A stretch of DNA of 64,000 nt, from positions 3,082,001 to 3,146,000 of the forward strand of contig NZ_JRKM01000001.1 of NCBI RefSeq assembly GCF_000768065.1, in the 5' to 3' direction. Of the stretch, positions 8,803-17,440 are shown one piece after another. How positions within the stretch are numbered: the stretch's first letter is position 1; every line of letters begins with the position of its first letter. The notes beneath the pieces were generated by a model, which did no database searches, was not told the DNA's origin, and saw only the letters and a list, made by a program, of their open reading frames with translations. A program made the position numbers and the translations under genes. This stretch comes from Aquabacterium sp. NJ1. Lineage in GTDB: Bacteria; Pseudomonadota; Gammaproteobacteria; Burkholderiales; Burkholderiaceae_C.

Positions 8803-11121
8803 ATGACTGTTGGTTCACACCGCGCGCTGGCGCTGACGGCCCGCGTCTGCTTCCTGGAGTCCCTGGCCAAAGGCGTGGGCGCCCTGGTGCAGGCCTCGCT
8901 GGAGGGTGCCCGGATGCTGTCCATGCAGTCGGCCGAGGCCACGCTGCGCCAGCGTCGTCAGGATCTGGTGCTGGACCTGCCCCGCGCCACCGCGGCTTGG
9001 CAGGCCGAGATCGACAAACGCATCCACGACGCCCTGCGCGACCTGCGCACCGGGCGGCCGGTTAGTTTGCGGCCTTTGGGCAACGGTGAACCCAAGATCG
9101 ACATCCCCTTGAGCCTGGTCGACGACAGCGACATGGACCGTGACCTCACGGCCTCGCGCCTGTCGCAGGCTGTGTCCGACCTGACGGGGCAGGAGTACAC
9201 CGACCTCAATGCGCGCCTGCAAGCCGTGGGCGGGCAGGTGGAGTTGGCCAATGGCCAGGTGGACGTGCTGGCACCCCAATGGCTGGCCAAGGGCGTGGTC
9301 GAGGGCTGGCTGGCGGCCGGCATGACGATCGCACATTGGGCCACGCTGCAGACGGTGCTGCAAAACGAGGTGTCGCACTGGGCCCAGGAGGCCTACCACC
9401 ACGCCAACCGCGTGTTGCTGGACCACGGGGTGCGCCCGGAAATCGACCTGCGCCCCTTCATCAAGCGCACGCGTGACAGCGGCCAGCCCCGCGCCACCGC
9501 GCCGGGCGGCCTGGGCGGCCCCGCGCCGCACCGTGGGCCGGGGGTGGGGCAGCCCCCATCCGGCAACAGCGGCCTGCAGCCCCTGGGCCAGGCCTACGAC
9601 GAAACCCACATGCTGACGGAAACCCCGGGCATGCGTGCCCCCGCGCAGCAGCAGGTGGTGCTCAGCAAGCTCAACCAGGTGGTCTCGCGCCAGGTGCCCG
9701 GTTTTGCGCCAACGGCACCCGTGCAGGCGCCCGTGGCCCTCAGCCCGGGACTGGGGCAGGCCATCCAGGCGGTGGACCAGGTGGTGCGCCGGCATGCCGA
9801 GGACCAGCAGGGGCAGATGGTCAGCACGCCCGCGGCCTTGCTTCAGGATCTGCAACAGAGCAAGCAGGCGCTCAAACAAGCGGCCTCCACGCCGGTCGAG
9901 CGCGCCACCATCGAGATCGTGGCCCTGTTGTTCCAGGCCATCCTGCAGGAAGAGCGCCTGCCCGCCGCCATCCGGGTGTGGTTCGCACGCTTGCAGATGC
10001 CGGTGTTGCGCGTGGCCGTCAGCGAGCCGGACTTTTTTGCCACCACCAGCCACCCGGCGCGCGTGCTGATCGACCGCATGGGGGCCTGCGTGATGGGCTT
10101 CGTGTCCGGCGCGCAGGAGCATGACGACGCCCTGCACCGCGAAATCAAGCGCATCGTGCAGGTGGTGGAGGCTTACCCCGATACCGGTCGGCGCGTGTTC
10201 CAGACGGTGCTCACCGAGTTCGAGCGCTTTCTGGAGAGCTATTTCCGCGAGCACAACGAGGCCAGCCGCAAGGGGGTCTCGCTGGCGCAGCAGGTTGAGC
10301 AGCGCGAAACCTATGCCATCCAGTACACCATCGAGCTGCGCAAGATGCTCGAAGGCGTGCCGGTGCACGAAGGCGTGCGCGAGTTCCTGTTCAAGGTCTG
10401 GGCCGATGTGCTGGCGCACAACGCCGTGCAGACCAGCCAGTCCAGCGATGAAACCCGGGCGCTCAAGAAGGCGGCCGCTGATCTGATCTGGTCGGCCAGT
10501 GCCAAGACCTCGCGCGAAGAGCGCGCCGATGTGCTGATGCGCCTGCCGCCGCTGCTGAAAACCGTGCGCGAAGGCATGGCCCGCTCCGGCGTGGCGGTCG
10601 AGAAGCAGGACGAGCACATCCAGTCGCTCAACACGGCGCTCGCGGCGGCCTTCTCGGCCCGCTCGGCGGCCTTGTCGGCGGCGCACCTGAAAGCGGTCAC
10701 CGACCGCCTGGAATCGTTGTCTGATGTCTTGCCTGACATCGGCGAGGTCGAGCTTGATGAGCAGACTTTGCGTGATTTGTCTGGACATGAGAGCGATAAC
10801 CTGGAGATCGTGGCAGAAGGCGGCACGATGCCGACGCCGGCCATGATGGGCTGGGCCCGCGACCTGCAGGTGGGCGCTTGGTTCAAGCTGGACTACCGCG
10901 GCCACACCGAATCGGTCCAGCTGGCCTGGCAGGGCTTGCAAAAGCAGCTGATCCTGTTCGTGTCACCCAATGGTCGCGGGGTGCTGTTCCAGCTGCATCG
11001 CCTGGCCGCCTTCCTGCAGGCCGGCTTGCTCGTGCCTGTTGAAGATGAGCCATTGACCACCCGCGCCACGCGTGAAGCGCTGGCCAAGCTCGACGCCGAC
11101 CCTGCGCGCCTGCTGAGCTGA
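8803..11121 (+). CDS. DUF1631 family protein
   Basis: A 772-residue soluble protein that matches the DUF1631 family along its length. It has an N-terminal helical part (LARVCFLESLAKGVGALV... in outline), a central helical region containing LPAAIRVWFARLQMPVLRVAVSEP in pieces, and a conserved C-terminal module with GAWFKLDYRGHTESVQLAWQ followed by LILFVSPNGRGVLFQ. That last module resembles a PilZ-like beta barrel, but I do not see the RxxxR c-di-GMP signature. A low-complexity Gly/Pro linker occurs near residues 225-265. No signal peptide or membrane segment. Function unknown. The ATG at 8803 is the first plausible start after secF, and the gene ends at a clear terminator. Confidence 0.8.
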   Translation: MTVGSHRALALTARVCFLESLAKGVGALVQASLEGARMLSMQSAEATLRQRRQDLVLDLPRATAAWQAEIDKRIHDALRDLRTGRPVSLRPLGNGEPKIDIPLSLVDDSDMDRDLTASRLSQAVSDLTGQEYTDLNARLQAVGGQVELANGQVDVLAPQWLAKGVVEGWLAAGMTIAHWATLQTVLQNEVSHWAQEAYHHANRVLLDHGVRPEIDLRPFIKRTRDSGQPRATAPGGLGGPAPHRGPGVGQPPSGNSGLQPLGQAYDETHMLTETPGMRAPAQQQVVLSKLNQVVSRQVPGFAPTAPVQAPVALSPGLGQAIQAVDQVVRRHAEDQQGQMVSTPAALLQDLQQSKQALKQAASTPVERATIEIVALLFQAILQEERLPAAIRVWFARLQMPVLRVAVSEPDFFATTSHPARVLIDRMGACVMGFVSGAQEHDDALHREIKRIVQVVEAYPDTGRRVFQTVLTEFERFLESYFREHNEASRKGVSLAQQVEQRETYAIQYTIELRKMLEGVPVHEGVREFLFKVWADVLAHNAVQTSQSSDETRALKKAAADLIWSASAKTSREERADVLMRLPPLLKTVREGMARSGVAVEKQDEHIQSLNTALAAAFSARSAALSAAHLKAVTDRLESLSDVLPDIGEVELDEQTLRDLSGHESDNLEIVAEGGTMPTPAMMGWARDLQVGAWFKLDYRGHTESVQLAWQGLQKQLILFVSPNGRGVLFQLHRLAAFLQAGLLVPVEDEPLTTRATREALAKLDADPARLLS

Positions 11122-11122
11122 A

Positions 11123-11178
11123 GCGGGTTCGTCCCTCGGAACAGGCTTCCGAGAAATACGACACGAACCCGCCTTTAT
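11123..11178 (+). terminator. Two-tier hairpin terminator after the DUF1631 gene
   Basis: An outer stem GCGGGTTCGT/ACGAACCCGC (11123-11132 and 11163-11172) encloses an inner stem CTCGGAA/TTCCGAG, followed by a short T-rich tract. It starts two bases after the stop codon and separates the DUF1631 gene from the pilus operon. Confidence 0.7.
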
Positions 11179-11239
11179 TCCTTCCACTTGGTGGAATCCC
11201 TTCTGTCAGCATTCCGATGTAAGAGTCTCGGAGTGCGGA

Positions 11240-12856
11240 ATGTTTTTTCGACGCCAGTCACATGATGGTTCGCAGTGGGTCACGGTGATCCAGGATGGAT
11301 CGGCTGTGCACGCTGCGCAAGTGGCGTACAACGCCGAGGGCCGCCCCTGCGTGAGCTGGATGTGGCAGGGCGAGGCCGATGGCATCGGCGCAGGGCTGCG
11401 CACCTTGCAGGCTGCCAAGCGCCTGCGGGGCTGTTCGCTGGTGGGGGTGCTGGGTCGCCAGCACTACCGCATGCTCGCCACGGACACGCCCGACGTGCCT
11501 CGCGGGGACTTGCGCGACGCCATGCGCTGGCACCTCAAGGAGCAGGTGGACTTTCCGGTGGACGACGCCGTGCTCGATGTGCTGGACGTGCCCCAGAGCA
11601 CGCTGCGCAGCAGCAGCGCCGTGATGAGCTTCCTGATCTCGCGCGCGGACTACACCACCATCGAACTCGCTGCGGATGACCTGGGCCTGAACTGGACGGC
11701 CCTGGACGTGCCGGAAACGGCCTTGCGCAACCTGTGCGCCCTGGCCGAAGAGGGCGAAAAAGCCCATGCCTTGATGGTGTTCGGCGACGCGCACGGCATG
11801 CTGGTCATCACGCTCAAGGGCGAGCTGCTGATGGCCCGCCACATCGAGGTGACGCTGTCGGCGGTGACCGGTGACGAAGAAACGCGCGGTGCAGCGCTCA
11901 GCCGTGCCGCCCTGGAAATCCTGCGCACGGTGGACACCTTCGAGCGCATGCACAGCCAGGTCCACCTGTCGTCGATGACGGTGGCGTTGCCTCCCGGCTG
12001 CGGTGAAGGCGCGCTGGAGATGCTGTCCGAGCTGATCTACGTGCCGCTGACGGCCATGGATCTGCGGCAATGGTTTGACCTGGACGCCCTGGGCGAGCGC
12101 GCCGACGTGCTGGCGCAAGGGGCCACCTTCAGCGAGTTGTGCGTGCTGGGCGCGGCCTTGCGTGCCCATGCGAATTTTGCCGAACGGGTGCAGTTGCAAT
12201 TGCTGGACCCCAACAGCGTGCTGGGCCAGGCCCCGCCCTGGGGGGCTTTGCTGGGCGTGCGTGTGGCTGCGGGCGTGCTGGCGCTGGGCCTGGTGGCGGG
12301 GCTGGGCCTGCGGGCGGCAGCCAGTGCGATCGGCATGCGCGCCACCCAGACCGAGCAGGACATCAACGTCCTGCGCATGGCCGCCGCAGCCAACCCGCCT
12401 TCGCCCATCGTGAAGGAACTGGAAGGCCTGCGCCAGAAGGAGGCGCAGCAGCGCCAGGTGCAGGACGCCCTGCAGGGCAGCATGGTGTGGGCTTCGCAAG
12501 GCTATTCGGACTACCTGATGGCCCTGGGCCGCCAGACCTATCCCGGCGTGTGGATCACCGGCCTGAGTGTGCAGGGTGATGGCAGCGACATCGTGCTGAC
12601 GGGCCGCACCACCAGTGCGTCGGTGCTGCCCGGCTACCTGCAGAAGCTGGGTGCCGAGGAGCGCTTCAAGGGCCGCCGTTTCGCGCAGCTGGAGATGACC
12701 GCGGTGGACGGCACCGGCGGCATGGTCGAAGGCGTGGTGCAGTTCACGCTCAAGGGCCTGCGCAAGGACCAGGGCGACACGACCACGCGCGAAGCCGCGC
12801 TGCGCGCGGTGAGCCGGGCGACCGAAGAAGCCAACAGAGAGGCACAAAAGAAATGA
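11240..12856 (+). CDS. mshI: MSHA biogenesis protein MshI: PilM-like and PilN-like modules in one chain
   Basis: A 538-residue inner membrane assembly protein of an MSHA-type pilus. Residues about 1-320 have the actin-like PilM/GspL-type fold: EVTLSAVTGDEETRG, then LEILRTVDTFERMHSQ. A single transmembrane helix follows (about 340-365, GVRVAAGVLALGLVAGLGLR), then a coiled-coil and a PilN/GspL-periplasmic-type domain with YPGVWITGLSVQGDGSDIVLTG. In type IVa pili the PilM and PilN parts are separate genes; here one chain covers both. The ATG at 11240 has a GGAG site nearby. The stop codon overlaps the mshJ start by ATGA, so translation is probably coupled. First gene of the operon. Confidence 0.85.
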   Translation: MFFRRQSHDGSQWVTVIQDGSAVHAAQVAYNAEGRPCVSWMWQGEADGIGAGLRTLQAAKRLRGCSLVGVLGRQHYRMLATDTPDVPRGDLRDAMRWHLKEQVDFPVDDAVLDVLDVPQSTLRSSSAVMSFLISRADYTTIELAADDLGLNWTALDVPETALRNLCALAEEGEKAHALMVFGDAHGMLVITLKGELLMARHIEVTLSAVTGDEETRGAALSRAALEILRTVDTFERMHSQVHLSSMTVALPPGCGEGALEMLSELIYVPLTAMDLRQWFDLDALGERADVLAQGATFSELCVLGAALRAHANFAERVQLQLLDPNSVLGQAPPWGALLGVRVAAGVLALGLVAGLGLRAAASAIGMRATQTEQDINVLRMAAAANPPSPIVKELEGLRQKEAQQRQVQDALQGSMVWASQGYSDYLMALGRQTYPGVWITGLSVQGDGSDIVLTGRTTSASVLPGYLQKLGAEERFKGRRFAQLEMTAVDGTGGMVEGVVQFTLKGLRKDQGDTTTREAALRAVSRATEEANREAQKK

Positions 12857-13548
12857 GTGCAATGCATCGCACCCTGGTGCCCTTGATCCAGACCCGCTGG
12901 CGACAGGGCCGCCGCCTGTTTGACGCGCGCCTGCTCAATGAGCGCCGCTTGATCATCGTGGCCGTGGTCGCCCTGATCTGGTTCGTGCTCGATTCGACCC
13001 TGGTGACCCCGGCGTTCAAGCAGTTTGCCGAGGCGAGCAAGCGCAGCAAGGCGGCCCATACCGACCGTGATGCGCTGGTGCTGGAAACCCAGCGCCGCAA
13101 GCAGGACATGGCCCTCAAGGAAGTCGAGGCCAAGCAGGAAATCACGCGCATCAAGGAGCGCATCGAGCGCAGCAAGCAGGCGCTGGCCCAGCAACAGGCC
13201 ATGCTGATCTCGGCGCGCGAGATGCGCAGCCTGCTGGAGGGCTTGCTGGTTCAGAACGGGCGCCTGCAGCTGGATGTGATGCGGACCTTGCCGCCCGAAG
13301 ACGTGAAGTTCGCCCCTGTGCCCGGCGTGGCCCTGTCGCAATCCATGCTGTACAGGCAGAGCATGGAGGTGGGCGTGTCGGGCAGCTTCATCGAGGTGCT
13401 GACCTGGTTGCGCAGCGTGGAGGCCTTGCCTCGCAAATTGTTGTGGGACGGGCTGACGCTCAAGACCAATGACCGTGGGGTGGTGAGCCTGAACATGCGT
13501 GTTCACACCTTCAGCCCCGATCGGGATGCCCTGGAGATCTCGCCATGA
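12853..13548 (+). CDS. mshJ: MSHA biogenesis protein MshJ (PilO/GspM-like)
   Basis: A 231-residue bitopic inner membrane protein. It has a short cytoplasmic start, one transmembrane helix (LIIVAVVALIWFVLDSTLV, about residues 35-53), a long charged coiled coil from about 60 to 120, and a ferredoxin-like periplasmic domain with VGVSGSFIEVLTWLRSVEALPRKL, a PilO-type feature quoted in parts. It overlaps mshI by four bases and mshK by four bases. It would pair with the PilN-like part of MshI to form the inner-membrane alignment complex. Confidence 0.85.
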   Translation: MSAMHRTLVPLIQTRWRQGRRLFDARLLNERRLIIVAVVALIWFVLDSTLVTPAFKQFAEASKRSKAAHTDRDALVLETQRRKQDMALKEVEAKQEITRIKERIERSKQALAQQQAMLISAREMRSLLEGLLVQNGRLQLDVMRTLPPEDVKFAPVPGVALSQSMLYRQSMEVGVSGSFIEVLTWLRSVEALPRKLLWDGLTLKTNDRGVVSLNMRVHTFSPDRDALEISP

Positions 13549-14027
13549 GACACAGCGTGCGCACTTGCGTGAATGGCTGGCTGGCGCTGCTGGCCCTGCT
13601 GCCCTTGCTGGCGATGTCCGCCGAGCCGGATCTGCGCGGCGTGGGTGACCCGACCAGGCCGCCGCCCGGCGTCTGGGCACACCAGCTGGGCGCGGCGACG
13701 GGCAGCTCGCCCGAGGAGGCCGCTTCAGCGGCTGCGGCGGCCTCTGCCGCCAGTGCAGCGGCCGCCGAGGCCGAGGCCACCGCCCGCGCCTTGACCGTCA
13801 CGGCCATTCGCATCGACCTGGCCACGGGCGAGGGCGTGGCCGTGGTGGGTGAAGACGTGGTGAAGGTGGGTGACAAGGTACGGGGCATGACGGTCGTGGC
13901 CATCACGCACGACGCGGTTCAGCTCAAGGGCCCGAAAGAATCCAGGCGGCTGGTGCTGCCCGACGTGATCGAATCAAGCAGGGCTGCTGCCCGTGCCGCC
14001 AAGCGCGGTCGAAAGGAAAGAAAATGA
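13545..14027 (+). CDS. mshK: MSHA biogenesis protein MshK (PilP/GspC-like)
   Basis: A 160-residue exported protein with a signal peptide (LALLALLPLLAMSAEP), the PilP-type motif DPTRPPPG, an Ala-rich spacer (about 60-85) and a small beta domain with AIRIDLATGEGVAVVGEDVVKVGD. The spacer is a run of alanines broken by glutamates. The protein likely joins the inner-membrane complex to the MshL secretin. Start and stop overlap mshJ and mshL by ATGA, showing tight operon packing. Confidence 0.82.
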   Translation: MRHSVRTCVNGWLALLALLPLLAMSAEPDLRGVGDPTRPPPGVWAHQLGAATGSSPEEAASAAAAASAASAAAAEAEATARALTVTAIRIDLATGEGVAVVGEDVVKVGDKVRGMTVVAITHDAVQLKGPKESRRLVLPDVIESSRAAARAAKRGRKERK

Positions 14028-15718
14028 AGTCATTGCACACCATCCCGGGCGCGCTGGTTCTGGGCTTGAGCATGGCTGGGGGAAGCGGGGCCCATGCTGC
14101 CAATGTCGATGAGTCGGGCTTGGGCGAGTCCCTCGCACTGGCCGGCCGCATGAGCACGAGCTTGAACTTGTCGCAGATGCAGGCGGCCTTGCAGGCGCGC
14201 CCACCGGCCGCAGGGCCGGCGAGCGCCAGGCAGGGTGAGGCCCGTTTCGACCTGGCCGTGCGCAATGCGCCGGCCGCACAGGTCTTTGCGCAGATCGGTG
14301 CCGGCAGCAACTACAACATGCTGGTGCCTCCCGACATCACGGGCACCATCAGCCTGACCTTGAAGAACACCACTATGCACGAAGCGCTCGACACCCTGCG
14401 CGAGATGTATGGCTATGACTACCGCATCACCGGCAACCGCGTGTTCGTGGCGTCGAACACCGTGCAGACGCGCTTGTACCGCATCAACTACCTGCCCGGC
14501 CGCCGCGTTGGTTCGTCGGAGTTGAGCATCTCGTCGGCCGCGCAGGCCAATGCCTCGGGTGCTAACGCCAATTCAGGCACGGGCGCCACGGGCAGCACCG
14601 GCACGCCCACCGGGACGACCGGCAGTGGCGGCAACAGCCTGACCTCGTCGGTGCGCACCACCTCGGATGCGGACTTCTGGAAGGACGTGAGCGAATCGCT
14701 CACCTCGATGATCGGCAGCAAGGATGGCCGCAGCGTGACGATCAATGCCGGTGCCGGCGTGATCCTGGTGCGCGCGACACCCGCCGAGTTGCGCCAGGTC
14801 ACCGAGTACCTGCGTGCCGTGCAGATCACCATCGAACGCCAGGTGATGCTCGAAGCCAAGATCGTCGAGGTGCAGTTGTCCAAGGGCTCGGAGACGGGCA
14901 TCAACTGGGGTGCCTTCCGCTCGCAAGGTGTGGACGGCCATTTGGGCCTGCTCAACCTGGCGCCGGGCACGACCCTGACGGGCTCCGTGCTGAGCAACAG
15001 CAATGTGTCGGTCACGCCGGGCACGGGTGTGAGCTCGACCAGCACCGGCAAGGGCTTCTATGGCCTGGCCATCCAGACGCCGAACTTCGCCGCGCTGCTC
15101 TCCTTCCTGGAAACGCAGGGCAATGTGCAGGTGCTCTCCAGCCCCCGCATCGCCGCGCTCAACAACCAGAAGGCCGTGTTGAAGGTGGGCAGCGACGACA
15201 CCTTCGTGACCTCGGTGACCAACAACGTCACGACCTCGAACAATGGCAACACCGTGAACTCGCCGACGGTGGGCACCAAGACCTACTTCAGCGGCATCTC
15301 GCTGGACGTGACACCACAGATCGACGACAGCGGCACGGTGATGCTGCATGTGCACCCCGCCATCAGCGTGGCCACGACCAAGAACCTGTCGCTGCAACTG
15401 GGCGATGCCGGTACCTACCAGGTGCCTGGCGTGGCCATCTCGATCAACGAGACCGACAGCATGGTGCGCGTGCGTGATGGCCAGATCGTGGCCATCGGCG
15501 GGCTGATGCAGCAGTCGGGCAACAGCAGCACGGCCGGCTTGCCCATCCTGAGCGATGCCCCCGTGGTGGGCAACCTGTTTCGCTACAAATCGACCAGCAA
15601 CACCAAGCGCGAGCTGGTCATCCTGATCAAGCCGACCGTGATCAGCGACGATGGCAATGGCGCCAACCCGGTGGTCCCTGCGACGCCGTTGCTGGATCAG
15701 GAAACCGCGTCCAACTAA
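14024..15718 (+). CDS. mshL: Pilus secretin MshL
   Basis: A 564-residue outer membrane secretin through which the pilus passes. It has a signal peptide, an STN/N0-type domain with FDLAVRNAPAAQVFAQI and MLVPPDITGTISLTLKNTTM, a short N-domain ending RVFVASNTVQTRLYRINYLP, a Ser/Gly/Thr-rich linker near residues 170-205, and the secretin core with NVQVLSSPRIAALNNQKAVL, TYFSGISLDVTPQID and VRDGQIVAIGGLMQ. The pilotin-type lipid signal is absent from the start. It overlaps mshK by four bases. Only 12 bp separate it from mshE; the mshM and mshN genes that usually lie here are missing. Confidence 0.92.
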   Translation: MKSLHTIPGALVLGLSMAGGSGAHAANVDESGLGESLALAGRMSTSLNLSQMQAALQARPPAAGPASARQGEARFDLAVRNAPAAQVFAQIGAGSNYNMLVPPDITGTISLTLKNTTMHEALDTLREMYGYDYRITGNRVFVASNTVQTRLYRINYLPGRRVGSSELSISSAAQANASGANANSGTGATGSTGTPTGTTGSGGNSLTSSVRTTSDADFWKDVSESLTSMIGSKDGRSVTINAGAGVILVRATPAELRQVTEYLRAVQITIERQVMLEAKIVEVQLSKGSETGINWGAFRSQGVDGHLGLLNLAPGTTLTGSVLSNSNVSVTPGTGVSSTSTGKGFYGLAIQTPNFAALLSFLETQGNVQVLSSPRIAALNNQKAVLKVGSDDTFVTSVTNNVTTSNNGNTVNSPTVGTKTYFSGISLDVTPQIDDSGTVMLHVHPAISVATTKNLSLQLGDAGTYQVPGVAISINETDSMVRVRDGQIVAIGGLMQQSGNSSTAGLPILSDAPVVGNLFRYKSTSNTKRELVILIKPTVISDDGNGANPVVPATPLLDQETASN

Positions 15719-15730
15719 GGGGGGCAGGCC

Positions 15731-17440
15731 ATGTCACGCCCACAAAAATTCAGGCTCGGTGACCTGCTGGTCCAGGACAAGCTCGTTACCGAAGAACAGT
15801 TGAACCAGGCGCTCGGCGAGCAGCGCGGCAGTGGCCGCAAGCTCGGGCAGGTGCTGGTGGACCACGGCTGGATCACCGAAGCGCAGATCGCCAAGGCGGT
15901 GGCGCGCCAGCTGCGTGCGCCTTACATCGACCTGGCGCACTTCCCTTTGCGGCCGGAGCTCGCGCAGCTGCTGCCCGAAGCCCACGCACGGCGCATGCAC
16001 GCCATCGTGCTGGACGACCCTCCCAGCGGCCTGATGGTGGGCATGGCCGACCCGACGGACATCTACGCCTTTGATGAAATCGGGCGCCTGCTCAAGCGCA
16101 GCATCGACCTGGCCGTCATCACCGAGACGCACCTCCATGCCGCGCTGGACCGGGTCTACCACAGCACCGAAGAAATCGAAGGCCTGGCGCGCGAGCTGAC
16201 CACCGAGCTGGCTGGCGCGGAAACCGATCTGGGCGATTTGCTGGGTGTGGACTCGACCAGCAATGAAGACGCGCCCGTGGTGCGCCTGCTGTACTCGGTC
16301 TTCGAGCAGGCATTGCGCCTGCGCGCCTCCGACATCCACATCGAGCCGCAGGAAAAGCAGCTGCGCATCCGCTTCCGCATCGACGGTGTGCTGCATGTGC
16401 AGACAGAAGCCGACCCCAAGATCTCCAGTGCCGTGGCGCTGCGCCTGAAGCTGATGTCGGGCCTGGACATTTCGGAGAAGCGCCTGCCGCAGGACGGCCG
16501 CTTTGCCGTGCGCCTCAAAGATGGCACGGTCGACATCCGTATCTCGACCATGCCCGCGCAATATGGCGAGTCGGTCGTGATGCGTCTGCTCAGCCAGAGC
16601 ACCGGCATGCTGGACCTGGAGAAGATGAAGATGCCGGCGCCCATGCTGGCTGCGCTGCGCCGCGCCATCGACAAGCCCAGCGGCATGATCCTGGTGACCG
16701 GCCCGACCGGCTCCGGCAAGACCACGACCCTGTACGGCGCGCTCAACGCCTTGAACAGCACCGAGCGCAAGATCATCACCGTGGAAGACCCGGTGGAATA
16801 CCGCCTGCCCGGCCTCAACCAGGTGCAGGTGATGGAGAAGATCGACCTGGGTTTTGACCGTGTGCTGCGCGCCGCCTTGCGTCAGGACCCGGACGTGATC
16901 CTGGTGGGTGAAATCCGGGACAAGGCCACGGCCGAGATCGGCCTGCGTGCCGCGATGACGGGTCACCTGGTCTTGTCCACGCTGCACACCAACGATGCGG
17001 CGTCGACGCCGGCCCGCCTGATCGACATGGGGGTGCCCCGCTGGATGGTGGCCCTGTCGCTGCAACTGGTGGTGGCCCAGCGCCTGGTGCGCACGCTTTG
17101 CCAGGCTTGCGCCGTGCCGCACGAGCCCACGCCGCAGGAGCACACCTGGCTGCGCAGCCTGCTGGGTGCGGAGGCTGACAACGCCACCTACAAGTTCGGC
17201 AAGGGCTGCCCCGAGTGCAACCACTCCGGCTTCCGCGGCCGTACCGGTGTCTACGAGTTCCTGGAGATGAACCTGGGCCTGATCGACGCCCTCAACCACC
17301 CCGAGCCCGGCGTGTTTGCCAAGGCGGCCCGCGCGCACATGGGCGGGCACACGCTGCGCCGTGATGCGGCCCGGCTGGTCGTGGAAGGCCGCACCACGGT
17401 CGACGAGGCCATGCGGGTGAGCGCCGAGGTTGACGAATGA
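15731..17440 (+). CDS. mshE: MSHA pilus extension ATPase MshE with c-di-GMP-binding MshEN domain
   Basis: A 569-residue GspE/PilB-family hexameric ATPase that powers pilus extension at the inner membrane. Residues 8-31 read RLGDLLVQDKLVTEEQLNQA plus LGEQ, and residues 38-61 repeat the pattern (KLGQVLVDHGWITEAQIAKA), the two 24-residue MshEN motifs that bind c-di-GMP. The first motif has DK where Gly is common. Walker A is GPTGSGKTTT (about 323-332), Walker B includes VILVGEIRD (about 388), and two CxxC pairs (CQAC and CPEC) form the zinc site. The start follows a GGGGGG-type ribosome site. Stop overlaps mshG by four bases. Pilus output is therefore likely tied to c-di-GMP. Confidence 0.94.
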   Translation: MSRPQKFRLGDLLVQDKLVTEEQLNQALGEQRGSGRKLGQVLVDHGWITEAQIAKAVARQLRAPYIDLAHFPLRPELAQLLPEAHARRMHAIVLDDPPSGLMVGMADPTDIYAFDEIGRLLKRSIDLAVITETHLHAALDRVYHSTEEIEGLARELTTELAGAETDLGDLLGVDSTSNEDAPVVRLLYSVFEQALRLRASDIHIEPQEKQLRIRFRIDGVLHVQTEADPKISSAVALRLKLMSGLDISEKRLPQDGRFAVRLKDGTVDIRISTMPAQYGESVVMRLLSQSTGMLDLEKMKMPAPMLAALRRAIDKPSGMILVTGPTGSGKTTTLYGALNALNSTERKIITVEDPVEYRLPGLNQVQVMEKIDLGFDRVLRAALRQDPDVILVGEIRDKATAEIGLRAAMTGHLVLSTLHTNDAASTPARLIDMGVPRWMVALSLQLVVAQRLVRTLCQACAVPHEPTPQEHTWLRSLLGAEADNATYKFGKGCPECNHSGFRGRTGVYEFLEMNLGLIDALNHPEPGVFAKAARAHMGGHTLRRDAARLVVEGRTTVDEAMRVSAEVDE

